Assembly (NCBI RefSeq): GCF_026343335.1 | Contig: NZ_JAPELX010000001.1 | Span: 5,580,001 to 5,644,000, forward strand | Length of the DNA: 64,000 nucleotides | From: Streptomyces sp. NBC_00078 | GTDB lineage: Bacteria > Actinomycetota > Actinomycetes > Streptomycetales > Streptomycetaceae | Direction: 5' to 3' | Part shown: piece by piece, positions 23,802 to 32,170 of the stretch | Numbering within the stretch: the stretch's first letter is position 1 | Layout of the letters: every line of letters starts with the position of its first letter | Translations under genes and position numbers: made by a program | Notes under the pieces: model-generated | The model's database searches: none | Told to the model about the DNA's origin: nothing | What the model saw: only the letters and a program-made list of their open reading frames with translations

Positions 23802-24791
23802 TCACAGTTTGCGCAGGCTCAGGCGCTGCACCTTGTGGTCCGGGCCCTTGCGGACGACCAGGGTGGCCCGGCCGCGGGTGGGGGCGATGTTCTCGACCAG
23901 GTTGGGCTTGTTGATGGTGCGCCACATCGTGCCGGCGTAGTCGAGGGCCTCCTCCTCGGCGACCTGGGTGTACTTGCGGAAGTACGAGGACGGGTTCTGG
24001 AAGGCCGTCTCGCGCAGCCTGCGGAAGCGGTGGAGGTACCAGCGCTCGATGTCCTCGGTGCGGGCGTCGACGTAGACACTGAAGTCGAAGTAGTCGGCGA
24101 GACCGACGCGGGTGCGGCCGTCCTTGCCCGGGAGGGCGGGCTGCAGGACGTTCAGGCCCTCGACGATGAGGATGTCGGGGCGACGGACCGTCAGCCGCTG
24201 GTCGGGGACGATGTCGTAGATGAGGTGGGAGTAGACGGGGGCCGTCACCTCGTCCTTGCCGGCCTTGATGTCGGCGACGAAGCGGGTGAGGGCGCGGCGG
24301 TCGTAGGACTCGGGGAAACCCTTCCGCGACATCAGGCCGCGGGCCTGCAACTCCCTGGTGGGGAGCAGGAATCCGTCGGTCGTGACGAGTTCGACGCGCG
24401 GGTGTTCCGGCCAGCGGGAGAGCAGGGCCTGCAGAAGCCGGGCCACCGTGGACTTTCCTACGGCGACCGAGCCCGCGACGCCTATCACGAACGGGGTGCC
24501 GGACTGGGAGCCCTGTTCGCCGAGGAAGGTGTTCAGGGCGCCGCGCAGGCCGTCCGTGGCGCCGATGTAGAGATTGAGGAGGCGGGAGAGCGGGAGGTAG
24601 ATGTCCCGCACCTCGTCGAGGTCGATGACATCGCCCAGACCGCGCAGCTTCTCGACCTCCTCGGCGGTGAGCGGCAGCGGCGTCTTCTCGCGCAGCGCGC
24701 TCCACTCGGCTCGGGTGAGGTCGACGTAGGGAGTCGCCTCCGGCCTGTGCCGGTGGGCGCTCCGGGGTATCGAGGAGACCGGAGAGATCAC
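23802..24791 (-). CDS. coaA: Type I pantothenate kinase
   Basis: The 329-residue product has the P-loop GVAGSVAVGKST (about residues 104-115), TTDGFLLP, LMSRKGFPESYD and DILIVEGLNVLQ, all typical of CoaA. It phosphorylates pantothenate, the first step to CoA. The start is a GTG at 24791; an ATG at 24798 is out of frame. It diverges from glmS, 142 bases away. Confidence 0.95.
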   Translation of the reverse strand: MISPVSSIPRSAHRHRPEATPYVDLTRAEWSALREKTPLPLTAEEVEKLRGLGDVIDLDEVRDIYLPLSRLLNLYIGATDGLRGALNTFLGEQGSQSGTPFVIGVAGSVAVGKSTVARLLQALLSRWPEHPRVELVTTDGFLLPTRELQARGLMSRKGFPESYDRRALTRFVADIKAGKDEVTAPVYSHLIYDIVPDQRLTVRRPDILIVEGLNVLQPALPGKDGRTRVGLADYFDFSVYVDARTEDIERWYLHRFRRLRETAFQNPSSYFRKYTQVAEEEALDYAGTMWRTINKPNLVENIAPTRGRATLVVRKGPDHKVQRLSLRKL

Positions 24792-24920
24792 AGTCCATTG
24801 TTAACGGAGTTTGAACAGGGCGGCGGGTGGGGTCCGTCACGTTCGCTTCGGGGTGGCGTACGACCGTGGGAATTTCCGATTTCGGGCAGGGAGAGGCTCT
24901 TTTCGGCGGGCATCGGACCG

Positions 24921-24926
24921 TAGGCT
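24921..24926 (+). promoter_or_regulatory. -10 box of a leaderless promoter (glmS)
   Basis: TAGGCT, seven bases, then the glmS ATG. No ribosome-binding site or glmS ribozyme precedes the gene. Confidence 0.6.
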
Positions 24927-24933
24927 GCGGCGC

Positions 24934-26781
24934 ATGTGCGGAATCGTGGGATACGTGGGGCCGCAGTCTGCGCTCGAGGTCGTCATGGCCGGGCTGAAGC
25001 GGCTGGAGTACCGGGGCTACGACTCGGCGGGCGTCGCGGTGCTCGCGGACGGCGGGCTCGCCGCCGCGAAGCGGGCCGGGAAGCTCGTCAACCTGGAGAA
25101 GGGGCTGGTGGAGCGGCCTCTGCCGACGGGGAGCACGGGGATCGGGCACACGCGGTGGGCCACGCACGGGGGGCCGACGGACGCCAACGCCCACCCGCAT
25201 CTCGACAACGCGGGGCGGGTCGCCGTCGTGCACAACGGGATCATCGAGAACTTCGCCGCTCTGCGGGCCGAACTGGCGGAGCGCGGGCACGAACTCACCT
25301 CCGAGACCGACACCGAGGCTGTCGCGCATCTGCTCGCCGAGGAGTACTCCGTGACCGCCGATCTCGCGGAGGCGATGCGGCTGGTGTGCCGGCGGCTGGA
25401 GGGGGCGTTCACGCTGGTCGCGGTGCACGCGGACCAGCCGGACGTGGTGGTGGGGGCGCGGCGGAACTCCCCGCTGGTGGTGGGCGTCGGGGAGGGTGAG
25501 GCCTTTCTCGCCTCGGACGTCGCCGCGTTCATCGCCCACACCCGCTCGGCCCTGGAGCTGGGCCAGGACCAGGTCGTCGAGCTGCGGCGGGACGGCGTGA
25601 CGGTGACCGGCTTCGACGGGCGGCCCGCGGACGTCCGGTCGTTCCACATCGACTGGGACGCGTCGGCCGCGGAGAAGGGCGGCTACGACTACTTCATGCT
25701 CAAGGAGATCGCCGAGCAGCCCAAGGCGGTCGCCGACACGCTGCTGGGGCGCATCGACGCGGCCGGTTCGCTGAGGCTGGACGAGGTGCGGATCCCGCCG
25801 GGGGTGCTGCGGGAGGTCGACAAGGTCGTCGTTGTCGCGTGCGGTACGGCCTTCCACGCCGGGATGATCGCCAAGTACGCCATCGAGCACTGGACGCGGA
25901 TCCCGTGCGAGGTGGAGCTGGCGAGCGAGTTCCGCTACCGGGATCCGATCCTGGGACCGAAATCGCTGGTGATCGCGATCTCGCAGTCCGGCGAGACCAT
26001 GGACACGCTGATGGCCGTCCGGCACGCACGTGAGCAGGGCTCCCACGTCCTGGCGATCTGCAACACCAACGGCTCGACGATCCCGCGGGAGTCGGACGCG
26101 GTGCTCTACACGCATGCCGGGCCGGAGGTGGCCGTCGCCTCGACCAAGGCGTTCCTCACGCAGTTGGTCGCCTGCTATCTGGTGGCGCTGTATCTGGGGC
26201 AGGTGCGGGGCACCACGTGGGGCGACGAGATCGGGGCCGTCATCCGGGATCTGTCGCGGATCTCCGGTGCGGTGGAGCGGGTACTGGACACGATGGAGCC
26301 GGTACGGGCGCTGGCGCGTTCCCTCGCCGGCAAGAACACGGTGCTGTTCCTGGGGCGGCACGTCGGGTACCCGGTCGCGCTGGAGGGTGCGCTGAAGCTC
26401 AAGGAGCTGGCGTACATGCACGCCGAGGGGTTCGCGGCGGGGGAGCTGAAGCACGGGCCGATCGCGTTGATCGAGCCCGATCTGCCGGTGGTGGTGGTCG
26501 TGCCGTCCCCGCGGGGGCGGTCCGTGCTGCACGACAAGATCGTCTCCAACATTCAGGAGATCCGGGCACGGGGGGCGCGGACGATCGTGATCGCGGAGGA
26601 GGGCGACGAGGCGGTCGTGCCGTACGCCGATCATCTGGTCCGGATTCCGGCCACGCCCACCCTGCTGCAGCCGCTCGTCGCCACGGTGCCGCTCCAGGTG
26701 TTCGCGTGCGAGCTGGCGACGGCTCGCGGCAACGAGGTGGACCAGCCCCGGAACCTGGCGAAGTCGGTGACGGTGGAGTGA
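24934..26781 (+). CDS. glmS: Glutamine-fructose-6-phosphate aminotransferase
   Basis: The 615-residue product starts MCGIVGYVGPQSALEVVM, so the catalytic Cys is residue 2 and is exposed by Met removal. The N-terminal glutaminase domain holds RWATHGGPTDANAHPH; two SIS domains follow (SQSGETMDTL, VASTKAFLTQLVACY, GRHVGYPVALEGALKLKELA), and the C-terminus is NLAKSVTVE. It makes glucosamine-6-phosphate, the substrate of the GlmM reaction. The upstream open frame is not part of the gene. The stop lies inside a 3 x 9-bp tandem repeat. Confidence 0.97.
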   Translation: MCGIVGYVGPQSALEVVMAGLKRLEYRGYDSAGVAVLADGGLAAAKRAGKLVNLEKGLVERPLPTGSTGIGHTRWATHGGPTDANAHPHLDNAGRVAVVHNGIIENFAALRAELAERGHELTSETDTEAVAHLLAEEYSVTADLAEAMRLVCRRLEGAFTLVAVHADQPDVVVGARRNSPLVVGVGEGEAFLASDVAAFIAHTRSALELGQDQVVELRRDGVTVTGFDGRPADVRSFHIDWDASAAEKGGYDYFMLKEIAEQPKAVADTLLGRIDAAGSLRLDEVRIPPGVLREVDKVVVVACGTAFHAGMIAKYAIEHWTRIPCEVELASEFRYRDPILGPKSLVIAISQSGETMDTLMAVRHAREQGSHVLAICNTNGSTIPRESDAVLYTHAGPEVAVASTKAFLTQLVACYLVALYLGQVRGTTWGDEIGAVIRDLSRISGAVERVLDTMEPVRALARSLAGKNTVLFLGRHVGYPVALEGALKLKELAYMHAEGFAAGELKHGPIALIEPDLPVVVVVPSPRGRSVLHDKIVSNIQEIRARGARTIVIAEEGDEAVVPYADHLVRIPATPTLLQPLVATVPLQVFACELATARGNEVDQPRNLAKSVTVE

Positions 26782-26804
26782 GCGGCGTGAGCGGCGTGAG
26801 CGGA
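26778..26804 (+). repeat. 3 x 9-bp tandem repeat at the glmS stop
   Basis: GTGAGCGGC is repeated three times (the last ending in A), and the first copy includes the glmS TGA stop at 26779-26781. This is simple slippage-type sequence. Confidence 0.7.
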
Positions 26805-26813
26805 GCGTAGGAA

Positions 26814-26846
26814 AAGGGGCGAACGGCCGGGTGCCGTCCGCCCCTT
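26814..26846. terminator. Bidirectional terminator between glmS and the SH3-like gene
   Basis: AAGGGGCGAACGG (26814-26826) pairs with CCGTCCGCCCCTT (26834-26846) with one mismatch, over a seven-base loop. It lies between convergent genes. A 13-base direct repeat (26848-26860 and 26879-26891) follows. Confidence 0.7.
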
Positions 26847-26902
26847 GGTCACGCGGTCATACGGCCATGCGGCCACGCGTCACGCGGTCATTCGTCCTGA
26901 GG

Positions 26903-27262
26903 TCAGATGGGCAGGCAGGTCGCCGGGACCCAGCCCTCCACGCTGGAGCTGTCGGGACCGCCGTAGTACCACTTGTTGCTCGTCTTGCCGCACGCCGTGT
27001 AGGAGCCGCCCGTGACGGGCTTGCCGTCGCTGGTGCAGATCCCGCCCGTCTTGCCCTTGCCCCAGGTGCCGAGGGCCGTGGCGCTCGTCTTGGGCGAGGA
27101 GCGGAGATTGACGGTTTCCTTGGGCTTGACGTTGGTCAGCGCGCTGCTGCAGTCCGGAGTCGTCGCCGCGGCGGCCGTGCCGGCGGTGGCGACGGTGCCC
27201 GTGAGGGCCGTACCGATGAGGGCGGCGGTGGCGAGCGCCGTGCCCAGGGACCTGAACTTCAA
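26903..27262 (-). CDS. Secreted SH3-like domain protein
   Basis: The 119-residue product has a signal peptide (LGTALATAALIGTALTGTVA, cleavage near AGTAAAA) and one bacterial SH3-like domain from ETVNLRSSPKTSATALGTW to GWVPATCLPI. Four Cys probably form two disulfides. Such proteins often bind the cell wall; no enzyme domain is attached. The first codon appears to be TTG at 27262, eight bases after GGGAGG, with no ATG or GTG in frame between, so this is an unusual start. Confidence 0.8.
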   Translation of the reverse strand: MKFRSLGTALATAALIGTALTGTVATAGTAAAATTPDCSSALTNVKPKETVNLRSSPKTSATALGTWGKGKTGGICTSDGKPVTGGSYTACGKTSNKWYYGGPDSSSVEGWVPATCLPI

Positions 27263-27413
27263 GGCTGTGTCCTCCCGTTGCGTGCAAAGGCGTCCGCGGA
27301 CTCACGGATCGCCAGTCAGGACGAAGACTACGGGGGGCGGGTGCTCGTCATGATCTTGGGGGCGGCGAGGGCTGGTTGGCCCCGTCCGGCGGGGCCGTGG
27401 CCTGCTCTCCTCG

Positions 27414-27419
27414 TAGGGT
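27414..27419 (+). promoter_or_regulatory. -10 box of a leaderless promoter (acpS)
   Basis: TAGGGT, seven bases, then the acpS ATG at 27427. Confidence 0.55.
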
Positions 27420-27426
27420 GCTCGCC

Positions 27427-27798
27427 ATGAGCATCATCGGCGTCGGGATCGACGTGGCGGAGATCGACCGGTTCGAGGCGTCGCTGAAGCGGACGCCCGG
27501 TCTGGCCCAACGCCTCTTTGTGGAGAGCGAGTTGCTGCTGCCCAGCGGGGATCGCCGAGGGGTCGCCTCGCTCGCCGCACGGTTCGCCGCCAAGGAGGCA
27601 CTGGCCAAGGCGCTCGGTGCGCCGCCCGGTCTGCTGTGGACGGACGCCGAGGTGTTCGTCGAGGACAGCGGGCGGCCGCGGCTGCGGGTCAGGGGGACGG
27701 TGGCGGCGCGCGCGGCGGAGCTGGGCGTGCGGTCCTGGCACGTGTCGCTCAGCCATGACGCCGGCGTGGCCTCGGCCGTGGTGGTCGCTGAGGGCTGA
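27427..27798 (+). CDS. acpS: Holo-[acyl-carrier-protein] synthase
   Basis: The 123-residue product is a standard AcpS: GVGIDVAEIDRFE near the N-terminus with the Mg-binding Asp, and RFAAKEALAKALG with the second acidic ligand. It transfers phosphopantetheine from CoA to apo-ACP of fatty acid synthesis. coaA nearby feeds the same CoA pool. nnr follows 46 bases later on the same strand. Confidence 0.95.
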   Translation: MSIIGVGIDVAEIDRFEASLKRTPGLAQRLFVESELLLPSGDRRGVASLAARFAAKEALAKALGAPPGLLWTDAEVFVEDSGRPRLRVRGTVAARAAELGVRSWHVSLSHDAGVASAVVVAEG

Positions 27799-27844
27799 CC
27801 GGTCCGCGTGCGGGCGCGCGTGCTTCCGGGAGAGACTCGACCCC

Positions 27845-29323
27845 ATGCGTACTGCGTACAGCGTGGAGACGGTAAGGACGGCCGAGGATGCGCTGATGGC
27901 GCGGCTTCCCGACGGGGCGCTGATGCAGCGCGCCGCCGCCGGGCTGGCCGCCGCCTGCGCCGACCTGCTCGGGCGGGTGTACGGCAGCCGGGTCGTGCTG
28001 CTCGTCGGCAGCGGGGACAACGGCGGTGACGCCCTGTACGCCGGTGCCCGGCTGGCCCGGCGCGGGGCCGGGGTCGCCGCCGTGCTGCTGACGCCCGAAC
28101 GGGCCCACGCCGCAGGGCTCGCGGCGCTGCTGCGGGCCGGAGGCCGGGTCGTCGGTGCGGCCGGGGGGCCGGCCGCGGGTGCCGCTGCCTCTGCCGGTGT
28201 CGACGCCGTCGAGGAGGCGGTCCTGCGGGCCGATCTCGTCGTCGACGGCATCGTGGGGATCGGCGGCAGGGGCGGACTCAGGCCCTCAGCCGCGCAGTTG
28301 GCGGCATGCGTCGCCGAGTCGCCAGCCGCCGTCGTCGCCGTCGACCTGCCGAGCGGGGTCGACGCCGACACGGGCGAGGTGCACGGCGCCGCCGTCCGGG
28401 CCGACCTCACCGTCACCTTCGGCACGCACAAGCCGGGGCTGCTGATCGACCCGGCGCGCGAGTACGCCGGTTCCGTGCGGCTCGTGGACATCGGGCTCGG
28501 GGGTGAACTGCCCGCGGAGCCGGTGCTGGAGGCCCTGCAGCATGCCGATGTGGCGCGGCTGCTGCCGATGCCGGGCGGGGAGAGCGACAAGTACCGGCGG
28601 GGGGTCGTGGGGATCGCCGCCGGATCGTCCCGGTACCCGGGCGCCGCGGTGCTCGCCGTGTCCGGGGCGCTCAGGGGCGGGGCGGGGGCCGTGCGGTACG
28701 TCGGGCCCGCCGGGGACGCCGTGCTCTCCCGGTTCCCCGAGACGCTCGTGTCGGACCGGGGGCCGAAGCACGCCGGACGTGTGCAGGCCTGGGTCGTGGG
28801 ACCCGGGGCCGGGGACGACGCGTCCGCCGTGGGGGAGGTGCTGTCGTCCGACGTGCCCGTGCTGGTCGACGCCGACGGGCTGCGGCTCGCCGACTCCGGC
28901 GCCGTGCGCACCCGTACGGCGCCGACGCTGATGACCCCGCACGCCGGTGAGGCCGCGGCGCTGCTGGGGGTCTCCCGGGAGACGGTCGAGGGGGCGCGCC
29001 TGAGGTGGGTGCGTGAACTCGCCTCGCGCTACGGGGCGACCGTGCTGCTGAAGGGGTCGACCACGCTGGTCGCCGACGCGCGCGGCGGTGCCGTACGGGT
29101 CAACGCGACGGGAACGCCGTGGCTGGCCACCGCCGGGAGCGGGGACGTGCTGTCGGGACTCGCCGGGTCACTGCTGGCGTCGGGGCTCTCCGCTCTGGAC
29201 GCGGGCAGCGTGGCGGCGTATCTGCACGGCCTGGCCGGGCGGTACGCGGCCGACGGGGCACCGGCGGGGGCGCACGACGTGGCGGAGGCGATTCCCGCGG
29301 CCTGGCGGGATGCGCGGGACTGA
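27845..29323 (+). CDS. nnr: Bifunctional NAD(P)H-hydrate epimerase/dehydratase
   Basis: The 492-residue product joins two repair enzymes. The N-terminal epimerase (about 1-215) has GSGDNGGDALYAGARL and VAVDLPSGVDADTGEV. The C-terminal ribokinase-like ADP-dependent dehydratase (about 235-492) has KYRRGVVGIAAGSSRYPGAA, TPHAGEAAALLG and WLATAGSGDVLSGLAGSLLA. Together they restore damaged, hydrated NAD(P)H. The ATG at 27845 begins MRTAYSVETVRTAEDALM, the usual epimerase N-terminus; the open frame upstream overlaps acpS and is not used. Confidence 0.95.
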   Translation: MRTAYSVETVRTAEDALMARLPDGALMQRAAAGLAAACADLLGRVYGSRVVLLVGSGDNGGDALYAGARLARRGAGVAAVLLTPERAHAAGLAALLRAGGRVVGAAGGPAAGAAASAGVDAVEEAVLRADLVVDGIVGIGGRGGLRPSAAQLAACVAESPAAVVAVDLPSGVDADTGEVHGAAVRADLTVTFGTHKPGLLIDPAREYAGSVRLVDIGLGGELPAEPVLEALQHADVARLLPMPGGESDKYRRGVVGIAAGSSRYPGAAVLAVSGALRGGAGAVRYVGPAGDAVLSRFPETLVSDRGPKHAGRVQAWVVGPGAGDDASAVGEVLSSDVPVLVDADGLRLADSGAVRTRTAPTLMTPHAGEAAALLGVSRETVEGARLRWVRELASRYGATVLLKGSTTLVADARGGAVRVNATGTPWLATAGSGDVLSGLAGSLLASGLSALDAGSVAAYLHGLAGRYAADGAPAGAHDVAEAIPAAWRDARD

Positions 29324-29361
29324 CCACGGGACCCGCGCGTCGCCCTCCGGATGTGCTGCAG

Positions 29362-29739
29362 CTACCGCAGGTCCTGCACCACGCTGAGAATGTTCCCCTC
29401 GCTGTCCTTGAACCAGGCGCCGCGCATGCCCGAGGCCTCCAGCACACCGTCCACGGTCTTCAGGCCGGGCTGGTCGTACTCCTCGAAGGTGACGCCGCGG
29501 GCGCGCAGTTCGGCCATCTCCGCGTCGAGGTCGCCGACCGTCCAGGCGGCCAGGGTGTGGGCGGCCCGGCCGCCGCTGGGTGTCGGGTAGAGGGAGAACC
29601 GGGTACCGCCGGAATCGAAGACCACGACTCCCTCCCGGTCGTCGACGAGCTTGAGGCCGAGCGTGTCGCCGTAGAAACGCTTGGCCCTTTCGAGGTCACC
29701 GGCCGGGATCACGGCGGTGAGCGGTGTGTCGGCCAACAT
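29362..29739 (-). CDS. VOC (glyoxalase/bleomycin-resistance) fold protein
   Basis: The 125-residue product has a single VOC domain: TAVIPAGDLERAKRFYGDTLG, GVVVFDSGGTRFSLYPTPSG, and GAWFKDSEGNILSVVQ with the usual metal-ligand Glu near the end. The substrate is unknown; members include lactoylglutathione lyases and resistance proteins. The ATG at 29739 lies eight bases after AGGAGG; a GTG nine bases upstream overlaps that site and is rejected. Confidence 0.85.
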   Translation of the reverse strand: MLADTPLTAVIPAGDLERAKRFYGDTLGLKLVDDREGVVVFDSGGTRFSLYPTPSGGRAAHTLAAWTVGDLDAEMAELRARGVTFEEYDQPGLKTVDGVLEASGMRGAWFKDSEGNILSVVQDLR

Positions 29740-29880
29740 GTCCTCCACCTCCTGTCACCAGCGTAGGACCGGAGACGGGAGGGGTCGACCGCTGCCCGAC
29801 CGCGACCACCGCTCCGCAATAAGGGTGACCTCGCCGCGCGCCAGCCCCGCCCCGTCGGCCCCGCGCGCTTCTCTGATTGC

Positions 29881-30780
29881 ATGATCAGCAGACATATCGC
29901 GCACCGGGGCGTCGCCGTGCTGCTCGCCGTGGCCACCGCCCTCCCCGTGGGCGCCGCCTCGGCCGCCCCCGCGCCGCCCGCTCCCGCTCCCGCTCCCGGG
30001 CCCGAGGCCGAGCTCGTGCCCGGTGTCGCGCCGGGGCCGTACCAGCCCTGGCAGATCGACACGCCCGACCAGGTGCTGGCACCGAAGACCTACACGCCCA
30101 CCGCCGAGGAGGACGCCGTCGAGCCCCGGGACGCGGCGGAGGGGACGTACGACCTCGTCGAGTACGTGCCGCTGGAGGACGCCGCCGGGAAGGTGGCGTG
30201 CAGCAAGCGGACCGGGCCATACCAGCGGGCGGTCGAGCGGTGGCTGAAGCTGAAGGCGGACGGCAGGCAGTCGGCGGCCGACTGCCGGGCCATCAGGAAC
30301 TTTCAGGTGAAGCACCGGGTCAAGCCGACGACCGGGTTCGCCGGACCCGTCACCTGGGCCACCATGCAGCTCATCTCCGCCCGGAAGAACCCCAACGCCG
30401 GGAAGAAGTGCCCGGTGCGGACGTACCGCGTCGCCTGTGTCGACCTCGACCGGCAGGTGACCTGGGTGCAGAACGCCGGGAAGGTCGTGTTCGGTCCCGT
30501 CCCGATGCGCAGCGGACGCGCCGGGCACCGCACCCGGACCGGGTGGCACACGGTCTACTGGAAGCACAAGAACCACTGGTCGACCCTCTACAACTCGCCC
30601 ATGCCCTATGCCCAGTTCTTCGACGGCGGACAGGCCTTTCACGCCGTCTACGGCAGCATCTACACCACCGTCGGCTCATGGGGCTGCGTCAATCTGCGAC
30701 TGGGCGACGCCCGGAAGCTGTGGGGCGTCCTGAAGAAGAACGACCGGGTGTACGTGTGGGGGCGCAGGCCCGGGGCCTAG
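29881..30780 (+). CDS. Secreted L,D-transpeptidase with peptidoglycan-binding domain
   Basis: The 299-residue product has a signal peptide (RGVAVLLAVATALPVGAASA), a Pro/Ala linker, a PG_binding_1-like domain (YQRAVERWLKLKADG, AIRNFQVKHRVKPTTGFAG) and a C-terminal YkuD domain. The catalytic part reads AFHAVYGS...VGSWGCVNLRLGDA: His and Cys are present, but the usual SHGC is SWGC and the following Arg is Asn. It probably makes 3-3 cross-links or similar bonds in the wall. No enzyme partner is adjacent except alr, which supplies D-Ala. Confidence 0.88.
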   Translation: MISRHIAHRGVAVLLAVATALPVGAASAAPAPPAPAPAPGPEAELVPGVAPGPYQPWQIDTPDQVLAPKTYTPTAEEDAVEPRDAAEGTYDLVEYVPLEDAAGKVACSKRTGPYQRAVERWLKLKADGRQSAADCRAIRNFQVKHRVKPTTGFAGPVTWATMQLISARKNPNAGKKCPVRTYRVACVDLDRQVTWVQNAGKVVFGPVPMRSGRAGHRTRTGWHTVYWKHKNHWSTLYNSPMPYAQFFDGGQAFHAVYGSIYTTVGSWGCVNLRLGDARKLWGVLKKNDRVYVWGRRPGA

Positions 30781-30826
30781 ACCGTTCGCGGGGACTGTCG
30801 GACCCCTCTGCGACACTGGGTGCGCC

Positions 30827-31996
30827 ATGACTGAGACAGCAGCTGCCCCGACCGCACCTCTGCGTGCCCGCGCCGAGATCGACCTGGCCGCCCTGCGCGC
30901 CAATGTGCGGACCCTGCGCGCCCTCGCGCCGGGCGCTGCCCTCATGGCCGTCGTCAAGTCCGACGCGTACGGCCATGGAGCCGTGCCGTGTGCCCGTGCG
31001 GCCGTGGAGGCGGGCGCCGCCTGGCTGGGGACCGCCACGCCCGAGGAGGCGCTCGCGCTGCGGGCCGCCGGCCTGTCCGGACGCGTCCTGTGCTGGCTGT
31101 GGACGCCGGGCGGCCCCTGGCGGGAGGCCATCGAGGCCGACATCGATGTTTCGGTGAGCGGGATGTGGGCGCTGGAGGAGGTCACGGCGGCGGCCCGGGA
31201 GGCGGGCGTGCCCGCCCGCGTACAGCTCAAGGCCGACACGGGACTGGGGCGCAACGGCTGTCAGCCGGGGGAGGACTGGGCCGAGCTGGTCGCGGCCGCC
31301 CTGGGGGCCGAGGCCGAGGGGCTCATCCGCGTCACCGGTCTCTGGTCGCACTTCGCCTGCGCCGACGAACCGGGGCACGCCTCCATCGGCCTCCAGCTCA
31401 CCCGCTTCCGGGAGATGCTCGCCCACGCCGAGGACCGGGGCCTGCGGCCCGAGGTGCGGCACATCGCCAACTCGCCCGCCACCCTCACCCTTCCCGAGGC
31501 CCACTTCGACCTCGTACGGACCGGGATTGCTGTCTACGGCCTCTCGCCCAGCCCCGAGATCGGCAGCCCGGCCGACTTCGGACTGCGGCCGGTGATGACG
31601 CTGTCGGCGTCCCTCGCGCTCGTGAAGCACGTCCCCGGGGGACACGGCGTCAGTTACGGGCATCACTACCTCACCCCCGGCGAGACGACGCTTGGACTCG
31701 TGCCCGTCGGATACGCCGACGGCATTCCGCGGCACGCCTCCGGCACCGGTCCGGTGCTGGTCGGAGGCAAGTGGCGGACCGTCGCGGGACGGGTCGCGAT
31801 GGACCAGTTCGTCGTCGACCTCGGGGGGGACGAGCCCGCGCCCGGCACCGAAGCGGTGCTCTTCGGGCCCGGCGACCGCGGCGAGCCCACCGCCGAGGAC
31901 TGGGCGCAGGCCGCGGGAACCATCGGATACGAGATCGTCACGCGGATCGGAAAGCGCGTTCCCCGCGTCTACGTGAATGAGGAACAAAGCGGGTAA
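30827..31996 (+). CDS. alr: Alanine racemase
   Basis: The 389-residue product has the PLP-lysine motif AVVKSDAYGHGA (Lys44), the barrel segments RVQLKADTGLGRNGC and ARTGI-like VRTGIAVYGLSPSP, and the second-domain Tyr motif GVSYGHHYLTP. It makes D-alanine for peptidoglycan. It begins the string alr-(hydrolase)-tsaE-...-tsaB-rimI-tsaD shared with mycobacteria. Confidence 0.97.
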   Translation: MTETAAAPTAPLRARAEIDLAALRANVRTLRALAPGAALMAVVKSDAYGHGAVPCARAAVEAGAAWLGTATPEEALALRAAGLSGRVLCWLWTPGGPWREAIEADIDVSVSGMWALEEVTAAAREAGVPARVQLKADTGLGRNGCQPGEDWAELVAAALGAEAEGLIRVTGLWSHFACADEPGHASIGLQLTRFREMLAHAEDRGLRPEVRHIANSPATLTLPEAHFDLVRTGIAVYGLSPSPEIGSPADFGLRPVMTLSASLALVKHVPGGHGVSYGHHYLTPGETTLGLVPVGYADGIPRHASGTGPVLVGGKWRTVAGRVAMDQFVVDLGGDEPAPGTEAVLFGPGDRGEPTAEDWAQAAGTIGYEIVTRIGKRVPRVYVNEEQSG

Positions 31997-32093
31997 CCGC
32001 ACTAGGGCGCGACAGTCCGACGGCCCGACAGAAGTGCAGCACCCGTAAGACCGGAAACACCCGCCAGTCGATCAAGCCCGGTATCGATCGAGC

Positions 32094-32129
32094 ATCATCT
32101 ACATCATCTGTATCACCTGCATCACCCGA
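32094..32129 (+). repeat. 4 x 9-bp tandem repeat before the alpha/beta hydrolase
   Basis: ATCATCTAC, ATCATCTGT, ATCACCTGC and ATCACCCGA stand head to tail, 42 bases before the hydrolase GTG. It is AT-richer than its surroundings. Copy number could vary by slippage. Confidence 0.7.
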
Positions 32130-32170
32130 CCCAGTGAAACCAGCAGCAATCCGGCGAAGAGGAGCGGTAC

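Noticed and set aside
24792..24933. glmS ribozyme or riboswitch upstream of glmS
   Set aside because: The glmS transcript appears leaderless and the 142-base gap lacks room and motifs for the ribozyme, which is a Firmicutes feature.
23767..26634. Reverse-strand open frame of about 950 codons across coaA and glmS
   Set aside because: It covers glmS on the wrong strand and coaA in the wrong frame; composition is Arg/Pro/His noise.
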